DNA of 64,000 nt from Vulcanimicrobiota bacterium. GTDB taxonomy: Bacteria > Vulcanimicrobiota > Vulcanimicrobiia > Vulcanimicrobiales > Vulcanimicrobiaceae. The stretch covers positions 182,616 to 246,615 of the forward strand of contig DAHUXH010000020.1 of NCBI GenBank assembly GCA_027307235.1. Direction: 5' to 3'. The notes under the pieces were generated by a model, which ran no database searches, had not been told where the DNA came from, and was given only the letters and a program-made list of their open reading frames with translations. A program made the position numbers and the translations under genes. This document shows, in pieces, positions 38,450 through 46,629 of this stretch; within the stretch, counting starts at the first letter, position 1; every line of letters begins with the position of its first letter.

Positions 38450-38686
38450 TCAGTCCTTGCTACGACGCTTCATCACGTCGTCACAGAACCGAGGGACGAC
38501 GAGAGAAATGAAGACAAGGGAAAATGCAGTAAATGCCAGACTAGCGGCCACGGCATTGTACCATGCGATAGGTCTAACTACCGTGTTCGCAGTTACACTT
38601 ACGAGCATCGCGACCGTTATCGCAATGAGCTGGGGCCACGACCATTGACGCGCTTTGGTAGCCAGGGACGCAATTAGCTGGTGCAT
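38450..38686 (-). CDS. Small two-helix membrane protein
   Basis: 78 residues, predicted as two transmembrane helices (LIAITVAMLVSVTANTV and AASLAFTAFSLVFISLVV) with a basic end (DDVMKRRSKD). The ATG lies inside the last codons of the gene upstream (the text ATGCACCAGCTAA holds both this start and the previous stop), so translation is probably coupled. I do not recognise the family. Third of three small minus-strand genes; a size and shape like an immunity or holin-like protein is only suggestive. Confidence 0.5.
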   Translation of the reverse strand: MHQLIASLATKARQWSWPQLIAITVAMLVSVTANTVVRPIAWYNAVAASLAFTAFSLVFISLVVPRFCDDVMKRRSKD

Positions 38687-39069
38687 ACTACAAAGGCTAC
38701 CACACCGGCGACCCCGGCGATCGCACCGCTGACGGCGGCAACACCCCCAGCGATAGCACCGGCCGGCGCGAGCACTACCGTCATAGTTGATCCCCAGGCC
38801 AACAACCCCGCTAGTCCTGCGATTCCCCCGGCAACCGCGGCGATTCCAGCGGCGATACGGCACGCCCTAGTTTGAACCCGTCTCGTGCTTGTGGATGCTG
38901 TCGCTCCCGCCGGAATAGCAAACCGCTGGGACCACTGCGAACCATCGGATCCGGAAATCATCGCCGTAAAGGTGCCGTCGCCATTCAGCTTGCCGATAAT
39001 GCGGAAGGTCGTACCATTCATAGAAGAAAAGTCGGCTGTTACTAAGCCCGCTGCAGAATTAACGATCAT
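38674..39069 (-). CDS. Small protein with Gly/Ala-rich hydrophobic C-terminal half
   Basis: 131 residues from ATG 39069, which has GGAGG five bases ahead of it. The N-terminal half is polar and strand-like (SSMNGTTFRIIGKLNGDGTFTAMISGSDGSQW). The C-terminal half is one long Gly/Ala/Val stretch (IAAVAGGIAGLAGLLAWGS, then APAGAIAGGVAAVSGAIAGVAGVVAFVV) that could insert in membranes as small-residue helices. I know no family for it. The same frame stays open further upstream, overlapping the lipoprotein gene in another frame, so an earlier start or a frameshifted fusion cannot be excluded. Confidence 0.5.
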   Translation of the reverse strand: MIVNSAAGLVTADFSSMNGTTFRIIGKLNGDGTFTAMISGSDGSQWSQRFAIPAGATASTSTRRVQTRACRIAAGIAAVAGGIAGLAGLLAWGSTMTVVLAPAGAIAGGVAAVSGAIAGVAGVVAFVVCTS

Positions 39070-39128
39070 AGACCCTCCGGAAGGCAACGCGTTGCTTCCT
39101 TCGTGAATCGCATTGGGGCTGAGCGCGT

Positions 39129-39500
39129 CTACCGGATGCTTTGTGAGCCAACCTGCGCGAGATAATGCGCGGTGACTCCGAAGGTGGGTTGGTTCTGCAC
39201 TCTTGCCATCAGTGTTCCGTCACTGCCGTACGAAACGCCGGTTTCACCACCGCTCGAATTCGGACCAATAACGACTGTACCGACCGGCGCTGCCAGGGCC
39301 ATCCCAATTCGACCCTGATTAGCAGCGACCACTGCGGGAAACAAAGTGAGGCGAAGAGTTGAAGCAGGTGAGGATCCGCTTGGTGCGCTAGGAGGCAAGG
39401 AAGGAGAAGCGACGTCACCATTGCCGCTCCCGGCGCAGCCGACGAGAAGAACTGTTACGGCCATTCCAAACGCCGGAACCGCTCGCTTGAGAAAAATCAA
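39129..39500 (-). CDS. Small lipoprotein of unknown function
   Basis: 123 residues if translation starts at TTG 39500, which has GGAGG five bases upstream and places a perfect lipoprotein signal at the N-terminus (MIFLKRAVPAFGMAVTVLLVGC). After the lipidated Cys comes a Ser/Pro/Gly linker and a strand-rich domain (LRLTLFPAVVAANQGRIGM, GTVVIGPNSSGGETGVSYGSDG). Longer starts upstream lack a ribosome site. First of the three small minus-strand genes. The flanking 39501-39778 holds no gene I can support; its promoter should lie there. Confidence 0.6.
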   Translation of the reverse strand: MIFLKRAVPAFGMAVTVLLVGCAGSGNGDVASPSLPPSAPSGSSPASTLRLTLFPAVVAANQGRIGMALAAPVGTVVIGPNSSGGETGVSYGSDGTLMARVQNQPTFGVTAHYLAQVGSQSIR

Positions 39501-39778
39501 GATGCCCTCCGTTGAAGCGTAGAATTCGCGCAATGGGGGGTTCCGTAAATCGCCTTCGTAACGCACGCTTTGCGTACTCGTCACGCTTGCGGTGCACTCT
39601 CTTGTTTACGATGTTTCCAATCGGTTATGAATGCCGGTCGAAAAAAGCACACCATGCCACGTAAACCCGCCCTTGGCCGTTGTCGTATTTCACGCCCCAG
39701 GTCTTCCTCCCTCGTGTCAACGTAAGATGAGGCAGGACGCCGGTCTTATTTCTAGAGTGGTGCCAACCGCGCCATACC

Positions 39779-40278
39779 GCTGGTACTCGACTGCGGACGG
39801 TTGATGACGGCGCGCATCGGCGAGCAGCGCAAGCTCGACTACGCGATCATCGCTCTCCTATCTCGCCGATCTCGCCTATGACATCGAACCGCGCTTCGAG
39901 GAAGCCAATTATTCGCGCGCCTTCACGTATCTACGCACGCATCTGCGCCGCCGGAGTATGATCGTCTTTTTCACCGACGTGGTCGACCCGCTCGCGCAAA
40001 GCGCCGTTCTTGCGGAAATCGGGGCGCTCGCGCACCGGCACGTCGTCGTGTGCGCCTTCATGAACGACGCGGCGGTCGCACACGCACTGACGCGCCCGCC
40101 CGCATCGGCGGTTGACGCCTACGCCACCGCCGTCGCGCTCGGCCTGGAACACGAACGCAAGACCGCCGCCGCCGTTCTGACCTCACGCGGCGTCATCGTG
40201 ATCGACACACCAGCTACGTCGCTCTCAACCGCCACGATCGACGAATACCTCCGCATCAAACAGCGCGGCCTGATTTAG
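39779..40278 (+). pseudogene. Damaged duplicate of the DUF58 gene 3' end
   Basis: These 500 bases match 37727-38336 to the last base of the stop codon, with 11 mismatches and one 110-base deletion. The deletion removes the stretch between two copies of ACGCGATCA (at 37789 and 37899 in the intact gene) and shifts the frame, so the fragment meets a TGA soon after. A 106-residue open frame from ATG 39958 covers the C-terminal part. Of ten changed codons, eight are silent and two are mild (Met to Thr, Ile to Val). No ribosome site or promoter is apparent. Its last 23 bases also encode the end of hxlR on the other strand. Confidence 0.9.
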
Positions 40279-40660
40279 CCACCGGCCGAATGCCGGGGGA
40301 TTTCTTTGCTGACGGGCCTCGTTTGGTCAGCACGTGATCGACGTAGTTCCTTCCCCAGTCACGCATCAGCATCACGATGGGACGCAAGCTTTCGCCAAAC
40401 TCGGTTGGGGAGTATTCCACGCGCGGCGGTATCTCGCGGAAGATTTCGCGATGGATGACACCGTCGCGTTCGAGTTCGCGGAGTTGCGTCGTCAGCATGC
40501 CTTGTGTGACACCGGGCATGAGCCGGCGCAGTTCCCCGAAGCGCTTGGTGCTCTTGAGCACGTGGAAAAGAATGACGCCTTTCCATTTGCCGCCGATGAC
40601 GTCGAGCGTCACTTCCACACTGCATTTGTACCGAGGAGCAGCATCGGTTTCTGCGGTCAT
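40256..40660 (-). CDS. HxlR-family winged-helix transcriptional regulator
   Basis: 134 residues. The HxlR pattern is complete: a conserved Cys near residue 13 (YKCSVEVTLDVIGGKWKGVILFHVL), then LRRLMPGVTQGMLTTQLRELERDGVIHREIFREIPPRVEYSPTEFGESLRPI. Such proteins sense aldehydes, quinones or thiol stress through that Cys. AAAGG sits 6 bases before the ATG. It is divergent from the cupin-MBL-MDR genes, which it probably controls. The last few codons and the stop come from antisense of the DUF58 duplicate. Confidence 0.93.
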   Translation of the reverse strand: MTAETDAAPRYKCSVEVTLDVIGGKWKGVILFHVLKSTKRFGELRRLMPGVTQGMLTTQLRELERDGVIHREIFREIPPRVEYSPTEFGESLRPIVMLMRDWGRNYVDHVLTKRGPSAKKSPGIRPVAKSGRAV

Positions 40661-40753
40661 TTCGGCCTTTTCTAATAGTACGTTTTTCAGTACTACTACG
40701 TAAATTTCTGCGTACTGTACATTTTACTTCACCGGCGTTAGACTCGCAATGCC
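40661..40753. promoter_or_regulatory. AT-rich divergent control region for hxlR and the cupin operon
   Basis: This 93-base gap is much more AT-rich than its surroundings. It holds several short dyads built on GTAC and TACG (AGTACTACT, TACGTAAATTTCTGCGTA, GTACTGTAC at about 40677-40722), the layout expected for HxlR dimer sites between divergent genes. No single promoter with good -35 and -10 spacing could be assigned with confidence. Confidence 0.5.
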
Positions 40754-41737
40754 ATGAGAATAGAGCCGTCAAAAGCGGTCTCGCAGCGCTCCAGCCTCGT
40801 TGTCGCTTTCGCGGACGTTCCCGAAACCAGCCTTACGCCAGCCCGCTTTCCGTCCGGAGGTTCGGCGCGTATCGCCTACGGCTGCGACTCGAGCATGAGG
40901 GCGGCCAGCCTTCAACCCGACTATCGGTCGAAGCCGCATCGTCATGACGCGGAGCAGCTCAGTTACGTCGTGCAAGGTGAACTCCACGTCTTCGTGGACG
41001 ACGGGGGGTTTGTTGCGAAAGAGGGCGATGTGTTTCGTATCCCGCACAACGCCGTCCACTGGTTACGTGTGCACGGGGCGGATCCGTGCGTGCTCCTGGA
41101 AATACATACCCCCGCCTTGATCGGCGATCCCTGCGTGTTCGATACGGCGGTCGCGCTGCTCCGGGGCGCCGAAGCGCTGTGTCAGGTGCGCAGCGTCGGC
41201 TCGCAGTGGCTGACGGACGTCCATCCCGTTCACGCCGAACGGATCGGCATCGAGCTCGACGCGCTACGGGTGTGTCTCGCCGATGTGCCTGAGACGAATC
41301 TCGTTCCGGCCAAGTACCTTTCGGGCGGGTCGATCGGCGCGCAGATCGTGTACGGCCGGGAATCGAGTGTGATGGTGGCGACGCGCCAACCCGGCTATCA
41401 TTCAAAGCCGCATCGTCATGATGCCGAGCAACTCAATTACGTGTTGCAAGGCGAACTCTACGTCTTCGTCGACGTCGGTGGGTTTCTGGCGAAAGAAGGC
41501 GATGTGTTTCGCGTCCCGCGCAACGCCATCCACTGGTCGTGGGTACAGGGGACCAAACCGTGCGTCCTTCTGGAATCGCATAGCCCGGGATTGATCGGCG
41601 ATCCGGGTGTGACCGACACCGCCGTTGCATTGCTGCGCGCTTCCGAAAGAAATGACGGCGTGCAGAGTGTCGGTTCCCAATGGCCGCACGACGTCGATCA
41701 AGGCTGCGTGGAACGCATGGTCATGGGGCCTCACTGA
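40754..41737 (+). CDS. Bi-cupin protein from an internal tandem duplication
   Basis: 327 residues made of two near-equal halves (about 20-165 and 176-315). Each has a cupin barrel with metal motif SKPHRHDAEQL(S/N)YV(V/L)QGEL(H/Y)VFVD and the second motif GDVFR(I/V)P(H/R)NA(V/I)HW. The two copies are also close at DNA level around these motifs, so the duplication is recent. Cupins of this kind bind a metal and may be dioxygenases, isomerases or sensors. Divergent from hxlR and followed within 2 bases by an MBL-fold gene. Confidence 0.88.
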   Translation: MRIEPSKAVSQRSSLVVAFADVPETSLTPARFPSGGSARIAYGCDSSMRAASLQPDYRSKPHRHDAEQLSYVVQGELHVFVDDGGFVAKEGDVFRIPHNAVHWLRVHGADPCVLLEIHTPALIGDPCVFDTAVALLRGAEALCQVRSVGSQWLTDVHPVHAERIGIELDALRVCLADVPETNLVPAKYLSGGSIGAQIVYGRESSVMVATRQPGYHSKPHRHDAEQLNYVLQGELYVFVDVGGFLAKEGDVFRVPRNAIHWSWVQGTKPCVLLESHSPGLIGDPGVTDTAVALLRASERNDGVQSVGSQWPHDVDQGCVERMVMGPH

Positions 41738-41739
41738 CG

Positions 41740-42612
41740 ATGATGCAGTCACGAAAGCTCGGATCGGCGGACCTGTTCCAGATCATCGAGCTTCACGGAC
41801 CGACGCACGATGCCGATTGGATGCTGCCGGGGATGCCACCAGCGGATCTTCAAGCCAACGCCGCCTGGTTGTATCCCGACTTTTGGATCCCGCGCACGAA
41901 CCGGTTGGTCTTTACCTTCCAGTTATGGGTCCTCAAGACGGGACGAAGCACCATCGTGATCGATACCGGTATCGGAAACCACAAGCAGCGCCAAGCGCAT
42001 GCGCAGAACATGATCAACACGCCGGTGCTCGATTGGCTTGCAGCGATCGGTGCTCCGCGCGAAGAGATCACCCACGTCGTCCACACGCACTTGCACGGCG
42101 ATCACGTAGGATGGAATACCAGCCTGGTGGACGGCGCGTGGCTGCCGACCTTCCCGAATGCGACGTATTATCTCCCAAAGCACGATTGGGAAGCATTCAA
42201 GGAACGCTACGACGCCGGTGTGCGCGATCTCCACATGGCGCCGATTGCCGACAGCGTGCTTCCTATCGTTGAAGCGGGACTCGCGGCATATGTTACGCCC
42301 GGCGAGGTGGTGGCGGATTGTCTGATCGCGTCGGACTCCTCCGGGCATACGCCCGGTCACCTGTTGTACACGTTTGCGGATGGTGGTGACGACGTGATCT
42401 TTTGCGGCGATGTGCTGCACTCGCCGATGCAGGTCTTGCATCCGGAGATCAACTGCCGGTGGTGTGAAGCGCCTGATCTCGCGCGCGCAAGTCGCATTGC
42501 GCTGCTCAAGCGAGCCGCGCAGAGCGGGGCAACGCTCTTCCCAGCTCACGCGAAGGGTCTCAACGGATGGCGCATCGGAACCACGTCTGACGGCTTTTCG
42601 GTACACGTGTGA
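41740..42612 (+). CDS. MBL-fold metallo-hydrolase
   Basis: 290 residues. The zinc motif HTHLHGDHVGW gives H117, H119, D121 and H122; a later GHTPGH and FCGDVLHSPMQ supply the remaining metal ligands, and PAHAKG ends the active site. The N-terminal LWVLKTGRSTIVIDTGIGN is typical of the AHL-lactonase-like or general hydrolase group. Cytosolic (no signal). The substrate is unknown; context with HxlR, cupin and quinone oxidoreductase-like genes suggests detoxification. Starts 2 bases after the cupin stop and overlaps the next ATG by one base. Confidence 0.9.
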   Translation: MMQSRKLGSADLFQIIELHGPTHDADWMLPGMPPADLQANAAWLYPDFWIPRTNRLVFTFQLWVLKTGRSTIVIDTGIGNHKQRQAHAQNMINTPVLDWLAAIGAPREEITHVVHTHLHGDHVGWNTSLVDGAWLPTFPNATYYLPKHDWEAFKERYDAGVRDLHMAPIADSVLPIVEAGLAAYVTPGEVVADCLIASDSSGHTPGHLLYTFADGGDDVIFCGDVLHSPMQVLHPEINCRWCEAPDLARASRIALLKRAAQSGATLFPAHAKGLNGWRIGTTSDGFSVHV

Positions 42613-43574
42613 TGCAAGCCATCATCTTCGATCATGTCGGCGAGCCGGGCGAGGTGCTGAACGTTGCCGACATCCCGCCGCCTCACGTCCGCGCCGGCCA
42701 CGCGCTGATCGCGGTGCGTGCCCGTCCGATTCATCCGGCAGACGCCGCGTTCATTCGTGGAAAATATCGTCTGCGTCCGCAGTTTCCTCAGGTCGCAGGT
42801 TTGGAAGGCGTTGGAACAGTCGTCGAGACAGGTGCGGGCGTCGATGCGGCACGTGGATCGCGTGTCGCCTTTCGTTGGCCCGGAAGCTGGGCGGAATTCG
42901 CGGTGGTGCCGGCCGAACGCCTCATCGAAGTTCCGCCGGATATCTCGGATCAAGACGCCTGCCAAATGTCGCTGAATCCGCTGACCGCTTGGGGGTTGCT
43001 CGATCGAGCGAAGGTTGTCCAAGGCGATACGATCGTGCTGACTGCGGCAACGTCGTCGGTGTCCAATCTCGCCGGTGCCCTCGCTCGCAGACGCGGCATT
43101 CGCGTCATCGGTATCGTGCGAGGGGATCCGAGCGCGGCCGCGACGCGTTGCACGGCCGATCACTTGCTGTCGGATAGCGACGCCGAACTCGTCGCGTCGA
43201 TTCTCTCGGCGACGGACGGCAAGGGCGCGGCGGCGTTGATCGACAGCGTCGGCGGCCCGATTGTCGCGAAGCTTTTTGGGGCGCTCGCGCCCGGAGCGCG
43301 CCTCGTCGCGTACGGGGTGCAGAGTTCGGAAGCGGCATCCGTCACCAACGCCATGCTGATCTATTCCAACCTGACGTGGTATGGGTTCGGTATCGATCAC
43401 TGGCTCAGCCGGCTTTCACCTGACGCGACCGCTGCGATGCGCGCCGAACTGTGGTCGATGCTGCGGCAAGGAACCCTCAGTTTGCCGGTCGCTTCGACGC
43501 ATCCGCTCGACGCGATCGGTGACGCGCTCGCCGCGGAGGCGCAGAGCCGGCGAGGCAAAGTTCTGCTTGTTTGA
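42612..43574 (+). CDS. MDR-family zinc-independent oxidoreductase (quinone reductase-like)
   Basis: 320 residues. N-terminal GroES-like domain (AIIFDHVGEPGEVLNVADIPPP, VRARPIHPADAAFIRGKYR), then a Rossmann fold where the usual AxGxxG is varied (VLTAATSSVSNLAGALARRRGIRVIGIVR). The structural Cys cluster of zinc alcohol dehydrogenases is absent. Probably NADPH-dependent and acting on quinones or enals. ATG 42612 in a TGATG overlap; GTG 42609 is adjacent. A second, only distantly similar MDR gene follows after 10 bases. Confidence 0.87.
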   Translation: MQAIIFDHVGEPGEVLNVADIPPPHVRAGHALIAVRARPIHPADAAFIRGKYRLRPQFPQVAGLEGVGTVVETGAGVDAARGSRVAFRWPGSWAEFAVVPAERLIEVPPDISDQDACQMSLNPLTAWGLLDRAKVVQGDTIVLTAATSSVSNLAGALARRRGIRVIGIVRGDPSAAATRCTADHLLSDSDAELVASILSATDGKGAAALIDSVGGPIVAKLFGALAPGARLVAYGVQSSEAASVTNAMLIYSNLTWYGFGIDHWLSRLSPDATAAMRAELWSMLRQGTLSLPVASTHPLDAIGDALAAEAQSRRGKVLLV

Positions 43575-43584
43575 GCCGCGCGAG

Positions 43585-44583
43585 ATGCTCGCCGCATTCT
43601 ACGAGCGAAAAGGGCGCGCCCGCGACGTGTTCGTCGTTGCGACACTCCCCGTTCCGCGACCGCGTCCTCATGACGTCGTGGTGCGCTTGGCGGTGTCGGG
43701 CGTCAACCCGTCCGACGTCAAGAGCAGAAACGGCCGCATCTCGATGGAGATGCCGTTTCCATACGTGATACCGCACAGCGACGGCGCCGGCGTGATTGCC
43801 GCCGTCGGTGCCGGAGTCGACGCCCATCGTGTCGGCGATCGTGTGTGGGTCTACAACGCGCAGTGGCAGCGTCCGCACGGCACTGCGGCTCAATACGTCG
43901 TGCTGCCGGCATCGCAGGCTGTACGTTTGCCGGACGACGTCGATTTTGAAACCGGCGCGTGTCTCGGAATCCCGGCGCAGACCGCTCATCGCGCAGTGCA
44001 TATCGACGGTTCCGTGGCGGGGAAAACGGTGCTCGTGACGGGCGGCGCCGGCGCCGTCGGGCGCTATGCGATTCAATTCGCAAAAGCCGCCGGCGCGAGC
44101 GTGCTCACAACGGTCAGTTCCGCCGCCAAGGCGGATGCCGCGCGGCACGCCGGCGCCGACGTGATCATCGACTACACAACGGAGGACGTTGCGGCGAGTA
44201 TTCGAGCGGCTACCGGCCGATCGCACGTCGATCGTGTGATTGAAGTCGATATGGCCGCCAATGCCGGCCTCTATCCGTCGATCATCGCCAAGGGCGGAAC
44301 GATCGTGTGCTACGGCTCCGGAGTGGACGACGTTGCACTGCCGGTTCGCATGTTTCGCCAGAGCGATGTCACACTACGCTTCTTCTTGGTGTACCAGCTT
44401 CCGCTTGCAGCGCGGCGAGCCGCCATCAGCGACATCTCAAAGATGCTCAAGCAACGCGCGCTCTCGCATGCCATCGCTGCGCGCTTTCCCATCGCCGGGA
44501 TCGCAGAAGCGCACGATGCCGTTGAGGCCGGCCTTGCATCCGGCGGAAATGTCGTCGTGCAGCTTCCCGAACAGATACCGTAG
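43585..44583 (+). CDS. NADPH:quinone reductase-like MDR oxidoreductase
   Basis: 332 residues of the zeta-crystallin type. PYVIPHSDGAGVIAAVGAGVDAHRVGDRVWVYN begins the catalytic domain; the NADPH site is TVLVTGGAGAVGRYAIQFAKAAGASVLTTVSSAAKADAARHAGAD near 150-195. No zinc ligands of the structural site. Start ATG 43585 was chosen since the family begins right there (MLAAFYERKGRARDVF). It shares operon and orientation with the preceding MDR gene. Confidence 0.91.
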   Translation: MLAAFYERKGRARDVFVVATLPVPRPRPHDVVVRLAVSGVNPSDVKSRNGRISMEMPFPYVIPHSDGAGVIAAVGAGVDAHRVGDRVWVYNAQWQRPHGTAAQYVVLPASQAVRLPDDVDFETGACLGIPAQTAHRAVHIDGSVAGKTVLVTGGAGAVGRYAIQFAKAAGASVLTTVSSAAKADAARHAGADVIIDYTTEDVAASIRAATGRSHVDRVIEVDMAANAGLYPSIIAKGGTIVCYGSGVDDVALPVRMFRQSDVTLRFFLVYQLPLAARRAAISDISKMLKQRALSHAIAARFPIAGIAEAHDAVEAGLASGGNVVVQLPEQIP

Positions 44584-44601
44584 TCGAGAGCAGAAGGAGC
44601 G

Positions 44602-46299
44602 ATGTCGATACTCGCCACGGAGGTGCAGAACGGGGATCGGTGCATCGAGGAATTCCTCGAGCGGTTGTCGTCCAACGCGACGATCGACCTCACCGTTCGC
44701 TGCGAGCTGCCGTCTGATAGTTCCGCGCTGCAGCAGCGCTGTGCACGCAGTCTCAATGCCTTTCTCGATCGTCTGACCGCCGACATGCGCGACCTTGCGG
44801 ATTCTTCAAGCGTCAATGCGGCGGCCGTCGCTCGCAATTCGCTCTTGCTGACCCGGGTTGCCAATGCCGCGGTCGATCAATCCGACGAGACAGCGACGAT
44901 CGCGACCTGCATCCATCAGACCGCGCAGGCGGTCGACGTCGTGGCGACGTCGGCCGATGCAACCCGCGGCCTCACCGAGGAGTTGGTGAGCGCTTCTACG
45001 CGATCAATCGACGCATTGGAACACTCGCTCGACGCGCTCAGACGCCTGTACGAAGGTGTGAAAGAGGCTGCGACAAGCGCTTCGCATGTCGTCCAATTGT
45101 CAAGCAAGATCGATTCCGTGGTGGATGTCATCGACGACATTTCCGCTCAAGCCAACATGCTGGCGATCAATGCCGCAATCGAAGCCGCTCACGCCGGCAC
45201 CGCCGGGCGCGGCTTCGCGGTCGTCGCCTCTGAGATAAAGAAACTCGCCGGCTCCACTCGCACGTCGACCAAGGAAATCGCAGAACTGGTCAAGACCGTT
45301 CGCGAGTCGGTTGAATCGGCGCGCGAAGGCACCGGCCACTGTCTGACGCTTTCTGATGAAGTGCGAACCGCTTCGCTGCATGTGCGTGAGGTCTTGCACA
45401 CGATGATGGGCATTCTGGATAAGTCGGCTGCTCAGGTTGTGGCGATAGCGGCGGCGGTCGAAGAGCAGTCGACAACCTTGCGCGAGGTCTCGCGCAACGT
45501 TGAACTACTGAACCGGCACGCTGCCGAAGGGGCACAGGACGCCAAGAGCGCGACCGAACTGAAACTGGCAGATTTGAGTACCGAAAGCTATGCGATTCTC
45601 AGCCGCTACCGGCTCGGGACGGATATTGAAGCGATCCGTGACGTTGCGACCGGCGTCGCGGCGGAAATTGAAGAAGTGCTGGAAGCTTCCCTGACCGGCG
45701 GAACGGTGACGGAAGCGGAACTCTTCGACACAGACTACGTGGAACTAAAGGGTACGGCCGTTCTGCGGCTGGCCCGTTTGTTCCGAGTGGATAAAGTGTC
45801 GGGCGGCGCATTTCGACCGCCCAAGTACACGACGACATACGATGAAAAGATCGAGGAGCCGCTTCGCGTGCTCTTCGACCGGCTAGCCGCGCAGCATCCA
45901 AGCCTGACGTTCGTCCTGGTCGATTTGAATAGTTTCACCATCATGCACCATAAGGATTTCCGTAAGGACATTACCGGAAACGATGCCGTCGATATTCTCA
46001 CGAATCGCGTGAAGCGCATCTTTGAAGATCCGGCGAGCATGCGCGCGGCTCGCACGGGGTTGCGCAACGGGACAAGCGTTCCGTTACGCGCAAAGCGCAG
46101 CGAGTTCACGAGCCGGGGTGTTGATTTGCGCCGTCCTGCGGGTCCACGCAAGACGCTCTTGCAGATGTACGCGCGAGACGTAGGCGACGTGCTTGCCAAC
46201 ATGTCTTTGGCGCTGTACGTCCGCAACCACTATTGGGGTGCGCTGCGTGTCGCTTTTCAAGCGCCGGATGAGCGCGCTTTGGAATCACCGCTGCACTAG
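44602..46299 (+). CDS. Cytosolic methyl-accepting chemotaxis-like receptor
   Basis: 565 residues without any transmembrane segment. The signalling hairpin tip is clear near 185-225 ([48 protein letters not shown]), flanked by coiled coil. The C-terminal 200 residues form a globular domain ([26 protein letters not shown] ... [11 protein letters not shown]) of the PAS/Cache-like kind seen C-terminal in some soluble MCPs. It could sense an intracellular cue, possibly related to the adjacent redox genes. No CheA/CheW genes are present in the window. AAGGAG lies before the ATG. Confidence 0.86.
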   Translation: MSILATEVQNGDRCIEEFLERLSSNATIDLTVRCELPSDSSALQQRCARSLNAFLDRLTADMRDLADSSSVNAAAVARNSLLLTRVANAAVDQSDETATIATCIHQTAQAVDVVATSADATRGLTEELVSASTRSIDALEHSLDALRRLYEGVKEAATSASHVVQLSSKIDSVVDVIDDISAQANMLAINAAIEAAHAGTAGRGFAVVASEIKKLAGSTRTSTKEIAELVKTVRESVESAREGTGHCLTLSDEVRTASLHVREVLHTMMGILDKSAAQVVAIAAAVEEQSTTLREVSRNVELLNRHAAEGAQDAKSATELKLADLSTESYAILSRYRLGTDIEAIRDVATGVAAEIEEVLEASLTGGTVTEAELFDTDYVELKGTAVLRLARLFRVDKVSGGAFRPPKYTTTYDEKIEEPLRVLFDRLAAQHPSLTFVLVDLNSFTIMHHKDFRKDITGNDAVDILTNRVKRIFEDPASMRAARTGLRNGTSVPLRAKRSEFTSRGVDLRRPAGPRKTLLQMYARDVGDVLANMSLALYVRNHYWGALRVAFQAPDERALESPLH

Positions 46300-46311
46300 G
46301 AGGCACTACAC

Positions 46312-46626
46312 ATGTCAGCCTACGTCGTTTCCATCGTGGAATCGCTCGATCGCGCGAAGGTTGCGCTGTATTCCGCGATCGCGGCCGCCAGCATCTCGCA
46401 GTATGGGGGGCGTTACCTCGCGCGAACCAATCAGATCGAAGCTCTCGAAGGGATCGCGCCGCGATTCATCGTCATCGTTGAATTCCCGACCATGGAGCGC
46501 GCGCGCGAATGGTATGCATCTCCGGAGTATGCGCGCGCGCTCGGTATGCGGCAAGGCGCATTGGAACGGACGATGCTGATCGTCGATGGCCGCGTTATGA
46601 GCCCGCACGCGATGACGCCGTCGTAA
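46312..46626 (+). CDS. DUF1330 family protein
   Basis: 104 residues, the family's normal length, of ferredoxin-like (dimeric alpha-beta barrel) fold. YGGRYLARTNQIEALEG, RFIVIVEFPTMERAREWYASPEYARALGMR and the hydrophobic start are typical. AGGAGG lies just before the ATG at good spacing. Function of the family is not known. It follows the chemoreceptor by 12 bases and precedes a membrane protein by 3. Confidence 0.89.
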   Translation: MSAYVVSIVESLDRAKVALYSAIAAASISQYGGRYLARTNQIEALEGIAPRFIVIVEFPTMERAREWYASPEYARALGMRQGALERTMLIVDGRVMSPHAMTPS

Positions 46627-46629
46627 GGC

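Noticed and set aside
38385..38648. 87-codon plus-strand frame after DUF58
   Set aside because: It runs through the inverted repeat and opposite the two-helix membrane protein, whose minus-strand frame has better helix structure and coupling.
39958..40278. 106-residue open frame taken as a short functional gene
   Set aside because: It is the C-terminal part of the frameshifted DUF58 copy, with no ribosome site or promoter seen, so it is reported as a pseudogene.
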